NCBI GenBank assembly: GCA_030762895.1
Contig: CM061063.1
Span: 70,863,836 to 70,927,835 of the forward strand
Reading direction: 5' to 3'
Length of the DNA stretch: 64,000 nucleotides
From: Sophora flavescens
Taxonomy: Eukaryota; Streptophyta; Magnoliopsida; Fabales; Fabaceae
Numbering within the stretch: the stretch's first letter is position 1; each line of letters begins with the position of its first letter. The notes below the pieces were generated by a model. That model was not told the origin of the DNA. It searched no databases and saw nothing but the letters and a program-made list of their open reading frames with translations. The position numbers were made by a program, and so were the translations under genes. Below are positions 1 through 10,903 of this stretch, piece by piece.

Positions 1-112
1 TCTATCATTCCCCCCCTCATTTCAGGGCTCATTCTGGTCACATTGCTCACACCACCACCACCACCACAACGCCCTCCCTCACACTGACCGGGGTAATTGC
101 TTCTCTCGTTGT

Positions 113-526
113 TACGGGCTGACCTGCTAAGAATCCCAAGCTCATTCTCTGGTTAAGTTATGACAGTTATGGTGGTTGTGTGCTTAGTATTTTGAGTTGC
201 TAGTTTTGGTGGTAGCTGGTGTGTGCTCTGTTGTTTTTTGGGCTGCATTTTTCTGTTGTTGTCATTTGTTTGCTGCTGGGTGGATTTTTCATTGCTCTGC
301 TGTGCTCTCTTTTGGCTTTTGGTTCTCTTGGTGGTGTTGATCTGTTGCTGGTGTCATGTGGGGTTGGCTTTTAGCTATTATGCAACCTTAGTGTTTCAGT
401 TTTGCTTTTGGTTGTAACAATATCTATAGGTTCAGTCTTGTTAATCTGTTTTCGACATTTGTGTATTTGGGTTAGGCACTTCTTGTGCTCTTTCTTTTAA
501 TATATTTCTTTGATTATCAAAAAAAA
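113..526 (+). mobile_element. 5'-truncated LINE-type 3' end
   Basis: The segment ends in a run of A (519-528) after a T-rich stretch resembling the 3' tail of plant L1-type LINEs. It is flanked by an 18-bp direct repeat, AATTGCTTCTCTCGTTGT, at 95-112 and 527-544, the signature of target-primed reverse transcription. No reverse-transcriptase coding is present, so only about 410 bp of the 3' end was inserted. The repeat and tail are seen directly; the LINE assignment is inference, since a SINE or processed transcript would leave the same marks. Confidence 0.7.
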
Positions 527-559
527 AATTGCTTCTCTCGTTGTCTTTCTCTACATTGT

Positions 560-930
560 TGTTTCTGTTGTGTGTTGTGTGTACATTGGTGTTGTGTGTG
601 TGTTTGTTGTGTTGTGTGTGTGTGTGTTGTGAGTGTGTGTTTGTTGTGTGTTCTGTGTACTAAAGTTTGTGTGTTCAATTGGATTGTAATCATAGGGTAG
701 GTGTGTGTGTGTCTGTTTGGGATGTTTGTGTGTGTGTGTGTAGAGATGTGTGTTTAGTGTATGTGTATGTGTCTGTTTGGGATGTTTGTGTGTGTGTGTG
801 TGTGCAGAGATGTGTGTTTAGTGTATGTGTGTGTGTCTGTTTGGGATGTTTGTGTGTGTGTGTGTGTGTGCAGAGATGTGTGTTTAGTGTATGTGTGTGT
901 GTTTAGTGTATGTGTGTGAGTTTAGGGATG
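560..930. repeat. GT-rich microsatellite and minisatellite
   Basis: This is a long (GT)n-rich tract. From about 709 it becomes a higher-order tandem repeat: GTCTGTTTGGGATG followed by a GT run, AGAGATGTGTG and TTTAGTGTATGTG. Copies of the GTCTGTTTGG core start at 711, 771 and 835, so the unit is about 60-64 bp and grows with its GT run. The apparent open frames across it are low-complexity artefacts. Confidence 0.9.
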
Positions 931-2198
931 TGTGTTTTTGTTACTCATCATTTTCATTTTTTCATCCAACACATTTCTCTCTTTTCTCTTAGTTTCTCAA
1001 GGTGTCTTGATTTCTTACTCAAGGGTCATCACTTAGAGGTAATTTTCCTCCAACTTTTCTTCATTACAATTGATGTTGAGTTGATTAGCTTCATGCTTGT
1101 TCTTAATTTTGTTCAAAAAGAATTATGCTTGAAAATGGTAGAAAAATCATAACTCTTTGTACCCATTGATTTAAGTCTTGAAACTTAATATTGGTGCTTC
1201 TATAATCATACTCTTCATGCTTGCCAAATGATTTGATGAACAAAAATTTCTCCCCTATTTTCCCCCACTTGGCCGAACCATACCCTTTTATTTTACTCTT
1301 GGATTTCAAAAATTTGTAACTCTTTGCATAAAGGGAAACAAATCTCCAAATTTGATATATGTGCTTGTCTAGTGATCAATGATCATCCTTCCTTTCTCTT
1401 CATGTTTTTCATTCAAATCACTAAGTTGCTACAACTTTCCATATTCCTTGATTTTTATGATTTAAATTCTAGAAAATCATAGAAATGGAATTTGTGAGTT
1501 ATGACAATTTTTCCCTACTAACTAAGACCCTAACATCTTGTCTATCTAGGATGGACTATTAGATCATATAATTAATATAGTTAATTAGTGGTTAGTTACA
1601 AATCAGTTGCTTTATCTTACATATAATATAAGTCACTTTTATATATGACTTGATGCAATAAACTTTCTCATTCAATCAATTACACCTTTCAGTTTTCTCT
1701 CTATTATTTTCTATTTTAATGGGCACTGTCATGTTTACTAAAATGAACATTGAACAACATGGAAAATCTTCTCTTTGATAGAAAGAAATTCTAGCATTAT
1801 CCACATTTTTTTTATGGTACTGGATATGTAATATATTGATTCGATTTGTGTAAACAGTTAGGCCCGATTTAAGGATAATTTTTAAAATAAAAGTCGAAAT
1901 CAAAATAAATTGACCTTCAGCTCTGCAATCTTATTATTTTTTATGCTTCATTGATTATTTTTTCGTCAGCACATGCTTTAACACTAGATATTCATGAGAC
2001 AAATTATTTAGGTATAACAATTTAACATAATAGAATAGTGATTTGAGTTGAAATGAATAATTTCATTTATGCACGATAGGTCCTTCTTGTCATATTCTTC
2101 TAACGTCTCCTCCACTTATCCTTGCTCAGTTGTGTTTTCTCTCTCAGGTCAGTTCTCTGAACACTCAGTGTAATGTATTATGTGAATTATCGTTTTGT
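931..2198. other. intergenic, unassigned
   Basis: AT-rich sequence without a convincing gene. Around 950-1330 it resembles the leader region of plant Gypsy LTRs in style (short ATs-rich phrases about leaf-like leader text such as TTGGCCGAACC), and 1600-1680 holds a TATA-like and AATAAA-like cluster. No LTR borders or coding were found, so it is left unassigned. Confidence 0.4.
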
Positions 2199-2510
2199 TT
2201 GGTAGTGGAGAGCTGAGCTCAATAGGATGTGATCTTGTCTGATTGTATGCTGATAATTAATTTAATGTTTATGCATGTGTTTGTCAATATGTGTTGTTTG
2301 TTAGTGGAGAGCGGAGCTCAATAGGATGTGATATTGTATGATTGTATGCTGATAATTTAATGTTTATGCATGTGTTGTCAACATGTTTATGCATCCGAAA
2401 GGCGGGATGCTGATTGTGTGCTGATAATTTAGAAATTATGCATGTGTTTGACAATTAACTGCTACTTGTTAGTAGAGAGCGGAGCTCAATAGGATGTTTG
2501 CTACAATATT
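2199..2510 (+). repeat. three-copy degenerate tandem repeat
   Basis: A core close to AGTGGAGAGCGGAGCTCAAT followed by AGGATGT appears at about 2203, 2302 and 2471. The first two copies continue with a shared TGTATGCTGATAATT and TTTATGCATGTG tail. The spacing is about 100 and 170 bp. It lies upstream of the TNP2 gene of CACTA-A and may be in its 5' leader or intron. Confidence 0.75.
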
Positions 2511-3080
2511 TAATCTAAGTTTGTATTGATTTACGCTGCAATTTATATAAACTCAACAATGTTGCAATATTTATAGGTTAATGGTTTTATTTTCTGTTAG
2601 AGTTAATAATTAATTTACGAAAGCCTTAGTTTCCTATTTGAGATTCAATATTATTGAGCATGCGTAACTTATCAAGGTATGCATGCTCATTGTATTGAAT
2701 CTTGAATTGTCCAATTGGGGACAGTTTGGGAAAAAACCTTTTTCACACTCGTACAATAGTCATTTCAATGTTCAAATGCCTTATATACTTGTTGAAATCT
2801 CGGTCTGATGCATTTCATTTTGTTCTCCTGGTGCATACTTGATCGCGGTGATTCTGACCGTGCTCGAGTCGTGTAACTTGGAGACCGATGGGAAATGCTG
2901 CCGAAATTTTGTCAAGTATAAGGTATTTGAATATGGGAATAACTATTAGTAGCCGAGTGTGACAAAGGTTTCTTCTCGAATGGGATAGGTTCATACCTTG
3001 TCAAAAGAACGAGATTGATGGAGTTATTGGAATGCACCGTAATATATAAGTGTTATTGTAGGATTGGTCAGGCTATTTAA

Positions 3081-6000
3081 TTGCCAGCAATGGATATTCC
3101 GGAGAATCGAAAATGGATGTATCGTAGGTTGGATCGGAATAAACGTCTTAAGGAAGAGTATAGAGTTGGAGTGGGTGAGTTTATAGAGTTTGTTGTTAGC
3201 CAGGAGAGATTTATACGGCTAAGCGGTGATCAATTGAGGTGTCCTTGCAAAAGATGCAAGTGTCAATCTTTCAAAAGTGTGGATGGAGTTGTAGCCTATC
3301 TTTATGAGAAGGGCTTCATGCCTGATTACTATTGGTGGAGTAACCATGGTGAGATGTTGCATGACTTAAACCCGATTGTGGCTGAAGATTCGTACTATGG
3401 AAGTGGTGACGGGAGGGAAGAATTGAATCCATACGAGCAGATGATAATGGATCATGCTGGACCATCGGTTGGTGTTGTACTAGAAGAAGATGGGGGAGAA
3501 GATGGTGGAATGGGTTCCCAATACATAGAGGAGAATCCGAATCCCGAAGCTCAAAGATTCTATGATATGCTGAGTGCTGCACGATCTCCAATGTGGGAAG
3601 GATGTCAGGAGTACACGGAGTTGTCGATGTGCATGGAATGGTTGAGTATCAAATCTGACTACAATATGCAAGAAGGCTGTTTTAATCGCCTCAGCAGGTC
3701 AGTGTCCAAGGCGTTGCCAGAAGGCAATCGGATGCCTACAAGTTTTTATCATGCTAAGAAGTCCGTGGAAAATTTGGGTCTGGGGTGTTTGAAAATTGAT
3801 TGTTGCCTGAATGGATGTATGTTGTACTATAAGGATGATTCAACGGAAAGCATAACGTGTTGTCGATTTTGTGGTGCGGATCGGTATAAGACAACCACTA
3901 GGATGGGCATTGAGAAGAAGAGGTCGCTAAAAAAGATGTGATACTTTCCGCTCGTGCCAAGACTTACAAGATTGTACTCTTCGATGGCCACTGCAGCTCA
4001 CATGAGGTGGCATAGTGAGCATGAGAGGGAGCAAGATATCTTGTGTCATCCATCTGATGGAGAAGCTTGGAAGCATTTTGATAGGGTTCATATGGCATTT
4101 TCGCAGGACCCTCGCAATGTCCGATTGGGGTTATCTGCTGATGGATTTAATCCTTTTGGGCGTCTGAAAAGCATACTCTTGTTGGCCGATTATCCCGACT
4201 CCGTACAATCTTCCCCGGGATGTGCATGAAGCGGGAGTTTATATTCCTAATGATCATAATTTCGGTCCGTCTAATCCAAAAGGTAAGATTGATGTGTACT
4301 TGCAGCCACTAATAGATGAGTTGACAAATCTTGTGGAATGATGGTGTGTTGACATATGACGTATCTTTGAGGCAGAATTTCATCATGAAAGCAGCTTTAA
4401 TGTGGACGATCAACGACTTTCCCGCTTATGGGATGATGTCGGGTTGGATGACCATGGGAAGCTTGGATGCCCAATATGTATGGAGCGATCGAATGCATTC
4501 ACGCTTAAAAACAATCGAAAGATCTCATATTTTGATTGTCATCGTCAATTCCTTCCAGAAGATCATCCGTATAGGAGGAACAAGAATGCATTCAAGAAGC
4601 GTTGTGCGGAGAGAACACCGCCTCCACCACGTTTGACTGGTCCTAATGTATGGCGCAGAGTACAGTACTTACCGCTCGTCGATGAAACCCAAGGAGAACA
4701 TATTCCTGATTATGGCGTCAACCATAATTGGACAAAACAAAGTATATTTTGGAGGTTGCCGTATTGGAGGACGCAGCTACTCCGTCACAACATTGATGTC
4801 ATGCATACTGAGAGGAATGTGTTTTTGAATGTGTTTGACACTGTGATGGACATCAAGGGGAGGACAAAGGATACAAATAAAGTCCGATTGGACCTGGCTG
4901 ACATTTGTAATCGGAAGGAGCTTGAGTTGCAAGACGGTGGTCGTGGCAGACTTATCAAACCGAAGGCAAGTTATACACTAAGCAAAGCACAGAAATTGGC
5001 CATCTGTAAGTGGGTTAAAGAACTAAAGTTACCAGATGGGTATGCTTCCAATATGGGTAGATGTGTTGACATTAAGGAAGCAAAGTTACATGGAATGAAG
5101 AGTCATGATTGCCACGTGTTCATACTACGGTTGCTTCCAATTGCGTTCGACGCATTACCGAAGCAAATTTGGAACCCACTTGTTGAGCTTAGCCACTTTT
5201 TCAGGGAGCTTATATCGACAACACTAAATGTGATTCAATTAAAGGATATGGAAGTCAAGATACCCGTTTTGTTATGTAAGCTGGAGCAAATCTTCCCGCC
5301 GAGTTTCTTTGATTCCATGGAACACCTGCCAGTTCATCTACCTTACGAAGCAAGAGTTGGTGGCCCAGTCCAATACCGCTGGATGTATCCATTTGAGAGG
5401 TAAAAAACATCAACTATTTTACTTAATACATATGAAATTCACGAACACGAGAGCAGTAGTTTAGCTTTCCCTAAAACTAGTAATTATTTGTATGTATCCC
5501 TCTTTAATAGGTTCCTGCACTCCCTTAAACACAAAGTCAAGAACAAGGCACGAGTGGAGGGTTCCATTTGTGAAGCATACTTAGTAGAGGAGACTTCCAC
5601 TTTTGCCTCTTATTACTATCCCAGGACGAAGTTAACACGAGAAGGACAAGGATGCCTAGAAACGTTGATTCGGGCGAAGGATGTTCAACTAGTCCTCCTA
5701 TATCAATATTCAACTATCCGGGCAGATTTAGTGGCAAATCAAAAGGATATTTCTTGGAGCAGCGTGACATTAATCTTTGCTCATCCGTATATCCTTCAAA
5801 ATTGTGAAGAGGTGGCGCCATATTTAGAGTAAGTTTCTACAACGTCTTTAATAAGTTCAATTGACATTTATTATTATTAATCGTCCTGCTGTTAATCTCC
5901 CATATGTAGGATGTACGGCAATTTTCTAAGGGATCTCCAACCAGACATTTCAAATGATCAGGTTGATCGAGAAATTACTTCTCACTTTGCTACGTGGTTC

Positions 6001-6828
6001 AGTAAATATGTAGGTTAAGCATCTTCATTTTTTGAAGCATACATTTTATCTCCTTAAATATATAGCATGTATAAGAATAATATAATATTTGATTGTTTAG
6101 GTACTAGATCCAGAAAACAATGTTCAAAATCCATTGTTGACAAATTTGGCATGGGGGCCTAACAGATGGGTTACATCATGGAATACTTATATTGTAAATG
6201 GATATAAATTTAACACAAAAACATGGAATGATGGAATGCAGACGTGTAACTATGGTGTTTGTGTGCGAGCCACTGATGGTAATGTAGAGGATGATTTCTA
6301 TGGGGTTCTAACTGACATCCTTGAACTCGATTATACCGGTTTCCCCGTGATGAAATTAGTTATCTTCAAGTGTGATTGGTTTGATCCTACTCTTGACGTA
6401 GGGACAAAAATAGATAAAAATTATGGTATTGTTCAAGTTAGGCTGTCTCGAAGGTATAATAAGGCGTACGACCCATTCATTTTTTCACAACAAGCAGAGC
6501 AGGTTTATTACTCGCCATATCCCAAAGGACATCATGGCTGGTTGGGTGTTATTAAGATAAAGGCTCGCAGTATAATTACTGATAATGTATTCAACCAGGG
6601 TGAAAAAGATGCTCCGTACCAACATTATGATTTTTGAAGACCCCACGTACCATTGCAAATTACGTAGGACATTATTGTTAATTCTCCGCGGACATTTTCG
6701 GAAATGGGGAAGAAGTTGAAAGAGAGTTAATGGATCAATCCGAGTTGGACGCATCTAGCGAAGGTACATTCCGATCAAGTGATACTGATGAGACTGAGGG
6801 TGAATTTAGTGACGGAGATTCTACTTAG
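3081..6828 (+). pseudogene. TNP2-type CACTA transposase, broken
   Basis: TNP2 is the protein that cuts CACTA element ends. Residues about 10-95 match the transposase-associated domain (CPCKRCKC, then YYWWSNHGE); the TNP2 core follows (CRFCG, PRNVRLGLSADGFNPFG, then WTINDFPAYG near 4400). A DUF4218-like part ends near 5403, and a DUF4216-like last exon runs over 6134-6637 (FKCDWFDP). Introns lie around 5401-5510, 5830-5910 and 6015-6100. It is dead: an in-frame TGA at 3939-3941, a frame loss between 4160 and 4330 with part of the core missing, another shift near 4460, two extra bases near 5612 relative to CACTA-B, and a stop at 6635-6637. The ancestral stop corresponds to 6826-6828. Confidence 0.88.
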
Positions 6829-6941
6829 GTAATTTATTTATGTCATAATTCATTGTGTGAATGTCATTCTACTTATTAGGTAATTTATTTTTGTATTATT
6901 TACACTGTTGTGTAATCATATTTTCATTTTTTTCACAGATG

Positions 6942-8693
6942 GCAAATTCCTCTAGAGGTAGGGGTCGTCGTGGAGGTCGTCTTTGCGAGAGTCCCTTCGT
7001 CGGCCGACCCACGCCTCTTCAGATCGAGACCATCCTACCAGCACCTCTGTTGACGGGACACCTCGGGGTGATGGAGTTGCACCCCCACCCATCCTCATGT
7101 GGTCGGGACACAGGCTGCACCCTCATCATCCACACCTACGACGATAGGACCATCATCATCTTCGGACGGGAGAGTCGTGGTCCATCCGACAGGAGGATTC
7201 TTCTTATCCCCCGGGGGGATAACGAGTATGCTAATTTAATTTTTTAATATATATCAAGTATCGGTAATTTCTATGTACTTGTTTTTAAAATTTAATTAAA
7301 ACATTTATTAATGCTCTAATTTTGCTGCAGACTTCATCGCCCATGAAGGGCCCTTCTGATTCGATCTCGAAGATCCTGCGACACCAGTTTGATGGTCCAT
7401 GGCCTACATGGAAGGCCATCCCACTGGGCCATAGGGATCATTTGTTTCTAGAGTTTAAGGTAACAGTTTATTAAGTTTTTTAAATTAAATTTACATTATA
7501 TATATGTACACACGAATTTCCTAACAACTGTAAGTTGCAGAAAGAGTATAGGTGGGACTTAGCTTTAGAGGCTCTCGTCAGGGACATATTTGAGCATAAA
7601 TGCTCCCTTGGTTATGAAGAATCGATGAACAAGCCGAGGAAGGGGGCAGAATAATGGGAGGTGGGTGGATCCCGAGATCATGAGGCAGCTGGACCAGCAC
7701 CAGGCTGCGAGAAGTTCCAGGAGATCCAGGCCCACGGCTCGGCGTAATCGAGTTTCGATGGTGGCGCATGTGCTTGGACCGGTGGGTCTAAATCAGCAGC
7801 CGCCCACTACGACGTGCTTTGGTAATACATTAAACTTTTGACTTAATATACTATTTAATTAATTAGTTTTCATTTTTAATTATTCTTATGAATTTAATAT
7901 TATATTATTCGTGCAGAAAGCACGAAAACAAGCGGCCCCGACTGCTATGGAGTTGGTGGAGAGGACGAAGAAGTTGAAGTCGGGGACATGGGTCAACGAC
8001 AAGGCCCGTAACTATGCTGTAAGCAAAAAAATAATTTAGTGTTTACTTGTAATTTATTATAAATGATTTGTTAATATTGGATATAATTATTTTAACTAAA
8101 TCTATTCAACTATGCTTTGTAGGCGGGCTTCAACGAGAAGAAGGACGATGCCATATCACGTGCCTCACGGTCACAAGATGAGGCTTTGACTGGTGATGGC
8201 TGCTCTCCTGTCTCCGTTGACGATAATCCCATTTATTTGGAGGTCGTCAGGGGCAGGAACAAGAAGGGGCATGTGTATGGCCTCGGACACCTGGGAGCCG
8301 AGTTCATCGCTTCATCGTCCGGCATGCCTGCTCCTTGCTGCGCCGATACCGTCCCTCAGGAGCAGTTCCACCAAATGCAGGACACCATCACGCAGCTGAA
8401 CGCGGAGCTTCGGGAGAAGAGCGAGAGAGAGAGCGGCGAGATGGCGGACCAGATTGCCTGATTGACTCGGGCACACCAAGAATGATGCGGCGAGCATCGA
8501 GCAGGGCGACATCTGCGGCTGGTGTTGGAGCAGATGAGGATCCAGACTCGCTTGCTCGGGATGATGCTCGACGATTGTGCCGCTGCCGATGCACTCGATG
8601 TCTGCTATCGCAGAGGACGATCGGCCCAGCGACGTCGGTGGTACGGACGCTGAGGATGATTGGATTCCTCCATCTCCCCCTCATCATGACTGA
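6942..8693 (+). pseudogene. TNPA-like second CACTA protein (plant transposase, Ptta/En/Spm type)
   Basis: The ATG at 6942 follows a CAG acceptor and opens an RG-rich start (SSRGRGRRGG). Exons judged from GT..AG borders and comparison with CACTA-B are about 6942-7228, 7331-7460, 7541-7822, 7918-8019 and 8123-8693. The exon at 7541 has the WDLALEALVRDIFEHK segment typical of the plant transposase_24 family; the last exon has a GHVYGLG motif and a heptad-like segment (MQDTITQLNAELREKSER). In En/Spm the second protein binds subterminal repeats; that role here is inference. Frame slips relative to CACTA-B (around 7640-7680 and after 8460) show decay. Confidence 0.75.
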
Positions 8694-8894
8694 TTTTTTC
8701 TCTCCATATTTTTTACTTTAAACGATTCTTGTACGACATTTTGGATTATTCTTTTTATATATATTTATTATTTTTTATGATTGTATATTTCATAAGTTAT
8801 TTGGTGTGTTTTATTAGTAATTTTTTTAACGTTTAAAGAAAATCAGAAAAAAAAAATTATTATAAAAATTAAAATAAAAAAAATAAATAATAAC

Positions 8895-9076
8895 CAGTTT
8901 AGCGACCGAATTAGAAACCAATAATTCGGTCGCTAAACTTTATTTAAGATTTCCAGATGATGTATAGCGACCGAAAATCCGTCGCTAATATAGGTTAACA
9001 GTAACCAAAATTAGCGACCGAATTAGCAACCGATTATCGGTCGCTAAAAATGGTTACCCAAAAAATGCGACCAACT
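8895..9076 (+). repeat. CACTA-A 3' subterminal repeats, first part
   Basis: Several direct and inverted copies of TAGCGACCGAA and its complement TTCGGTCGCTA lie here, for example around 8900, 8930, 8970, 9010 and 9045. Such arrays are the binding sites of the second transposon protein in En/Spm. The array continues at 10691 after the solo LTR. Confidence 0.85.
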
Positions 9077-9668
9077 GATGAGTGTGATTTCACATCATCT
9101 TTGTCTATCATTTTGCATGCATTTTTCAAGTAGTTTAGGCATTTTTTAATTAGATTTTAGGTTAATTTTCCTTTGGAACGGGTAAGGCGGTTTTCGTGTG
9201 TTGTTTTGCAGATATCAAGGGTGAAATGCTAAAGATCAACCATGATGGAGTTTGGATGAAGATGGAGCTTTAAAAGTGCAGAAAATGAGCCAAACAGAGC
9301 CTATCACGGCCTAGCCGTGATGCCCATCACGGCCATGATCGAGCAAAACTAAAAAAGAACAAAGGCTGAAGTCAGAGTCTGTCACGGCCTAGCCGTGATA
9401 GCCATCACGGTCGTGACCCAAAACCACCACAAGTCAGAGCACATCACGGCCAAGTCGTGAAATTCATCACGGGCCATGAAGCTGAGGGCTCGCGTCACGA
9501 GACATATCTCGCGTCGCGAGAATTTGAATTTTCCAGAATTGGCAGAGGCAGAGACCGTCACGGCCAGCCCGTGATGGACATCACAGCCGTGACGCCCATT
9601 ACTTGGACCTGAAGAAACCGAAATAGATCAGATTTTGAGTTGGTTTGGGACTCTAACTTCCCAATTTC

Positions 9669-9676
9669 TATAAATA
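9669..9676 (+). promoter_or_regulatory. TATA box of the solo LTR
   Basis: TATAAATA lies about 590 bp into the LTR, directly after the palindrome-rich stretch, as in the sister LTR at 12824-12831. Placement is inferred from the motif only. Confidence 0.5.
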
Positions 9677-9989
9677 AGGATCAAGGCATCAGATCAGGGA
9701 ATGATCATAGAGAGACATCATCTAGGACACCTTTTGGCTACATTTTAGGATCTCTTCTCCTCTTCTCCTCTCTTCTCTGATTTTTGTATTTTCTATTATG
9801 TTGTCAACCCAGCTTGTCATCTCCATGGCAAGACTGGAGTAGTAGTTTGTTTCTAGGGATTAGGGCTCTGCCCGAGTTTTGTAAATGTTGTTGATTTGAT
9901 ATAAAATCGTTGTTGATTTCGTTATTGTTTTAGATCCGATTTCTAGTGTGTTAATCACTCGTAAATTCGGCAACCGCTTATTTGCGTGA

Positions 9990-10170
9990 CGTAGACGTTC
10001 TAAGGAAGAACCTAACGGTGAACTTAGGATTTCTAGGGTGTTTCACTCGCAAAATTCGGCGGTCACTGGTTTGTGAGATGTGGATAATCTAAGGAGGAAC
10101 CTAGTGGTGAACTTAGGTTATTTGCATGACTTAGACATTATAAGGAGGAACCTAGCGGTGAACTTAAGTG
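9990..10170 (+). repeat. three degenerate tandem units in the solo LTR
   Basis: The phrase TAAGGAGGAACCTAGCGGTG or a close variant, followed by AACTTAGG, starts at 10001, 10090 and 10141. The first two units also share an upstream CTCG-AAATTCGGC phrase. Confidence 0.7.
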
Positions 10171-10690
10171 TCGGACCTATAGAAGTCAGACTTGGGACTG
10201 AAATCACGAGAGTTAGAAGCCGTCCCTCGAGGAGCAACGAGTTGTCACGGAACGCAAAGGGTCCAATCTGGGATCGACTACCACGAGAGTAGGGGTCGGG
10301 TCAATTGGGCACGGCTTTTGTAACCCGAGAGGGAGCTTAAGCTATCAGAGGATAAACTCGCCTTCAAGGCAATTTCGGTAATCAACAAAGGTAAATCAGT
10401 TTAGCAACATAAACAGCCTCAAAGGTAACCCAAATCCCTAGGAATCCGTTTAGATCAAAACCCCAAAAACATTTGTTTTCTGATTTATTTGATTCTGTTT
10501 GTTTATCTCTCAATTCAAACCTTTTTCAAAACCCTCTAAAAAGTCCAGATTCACTCATTTCGAAATTAATTGCGATTCGGGAACACAGTCTCTGTGGGTT
10601 CGATATCTTTTATTACTTGACGGCAATCCGGTACACTTGCCGGAATCGCACGAGCATCGTCGCGCGTCGACTTACGCACACACCACCAAC

Positions 10691-10903
10691 CTAATAGCGA
10701 CCGATTATTATTTTATAGCGACCGAATTTACGGTCGCTAATTAGCGACCGAAGTAATAATTCGGTAGCTAAAACCTTAGCGACCAGGTATTCAGCTACCA
10801 TCATAAATCAATCTCTGATTCGGTCGCTAAAACAAATAGCGACCGATTTACATGGTTTAGCGACCGAAAAGTACGGTCGCTAAACAATTGTTTTTTTGTA
10901 GTG
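10691..10903 (+). repeat. CACTA-A 3' subterminal repeats and terminus
   Basis: Alternating TAGCGACCGA and TCGGTCGCTA units run up to the terminal GTTTTTTTGTAGTG at 10890-10903, the inverted CACTACAAAAAAA end. The first unit is joined to the downstream CCAAC copy left by the LTR insertion. Confidence 0.88.

Larger units (their letters stand above)
9077..10685 (+). mobile_element. solo LTR inside CACTA-A
   Basis: The 1609-bp segment starts TGATGAGTGTGATTTC and ends CACACACCA, giving TG..CA ends, and is flanked by CCAAC at 9072-9076 and 10686-10690. CACTA-B keeps the empty site (GACCAACCTAATAG near 19970), which proves the borders. No second LTR or internal region is present, so it is the product of LTR-LTR recombination. 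A TATAAATA at 9669-9676 fits an LTR promoter, and 9300-9600 holds several TCACGGCC..GGCCGTGA palindromes. The beginning is similar to the LTR at 12327 and to the LTRs of the element at 36674-41813 in its promoter-proximal half; the last 700 bp differ. Confidence 0.9.
2690..10903 (+). mobile_element. CACTA-A (En/Spm-type DNA transposon), 5' end not found
   Basis: The element carries TNP2 (3081-6828), a TNPA-like second gene (6942-8693) and a 3' subterminal region rich in TAGCGACCGAA. It ends at 10903 with GTTTTTTTGTAGTG, the complement of a CACTACAAAAAAA terminus; the next three bases, TGA, may be the TSD. No matching 5' terminus or subterminal repeats occur upstream to position 1, so the 5' end is truncated or outside the window, and the start given is only where CACTA-like leader sequence seems to begin. 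A solo LTR at 9077-10685 interrupts it. CACTA-B is a close relative. Confidence 0.85.

Noticed and set aside
223..906. Cysteine/valine-rich open frames at the left edge
   Set aside because: They lie in LINE 3' sequence and GT microsatellite; low-complexity translation without family resemblance.
8312..8721. Arginine-rich frames on both strands
   Set aside because: Shadows of the last exon of the TNPA-like gene, which has high GC.
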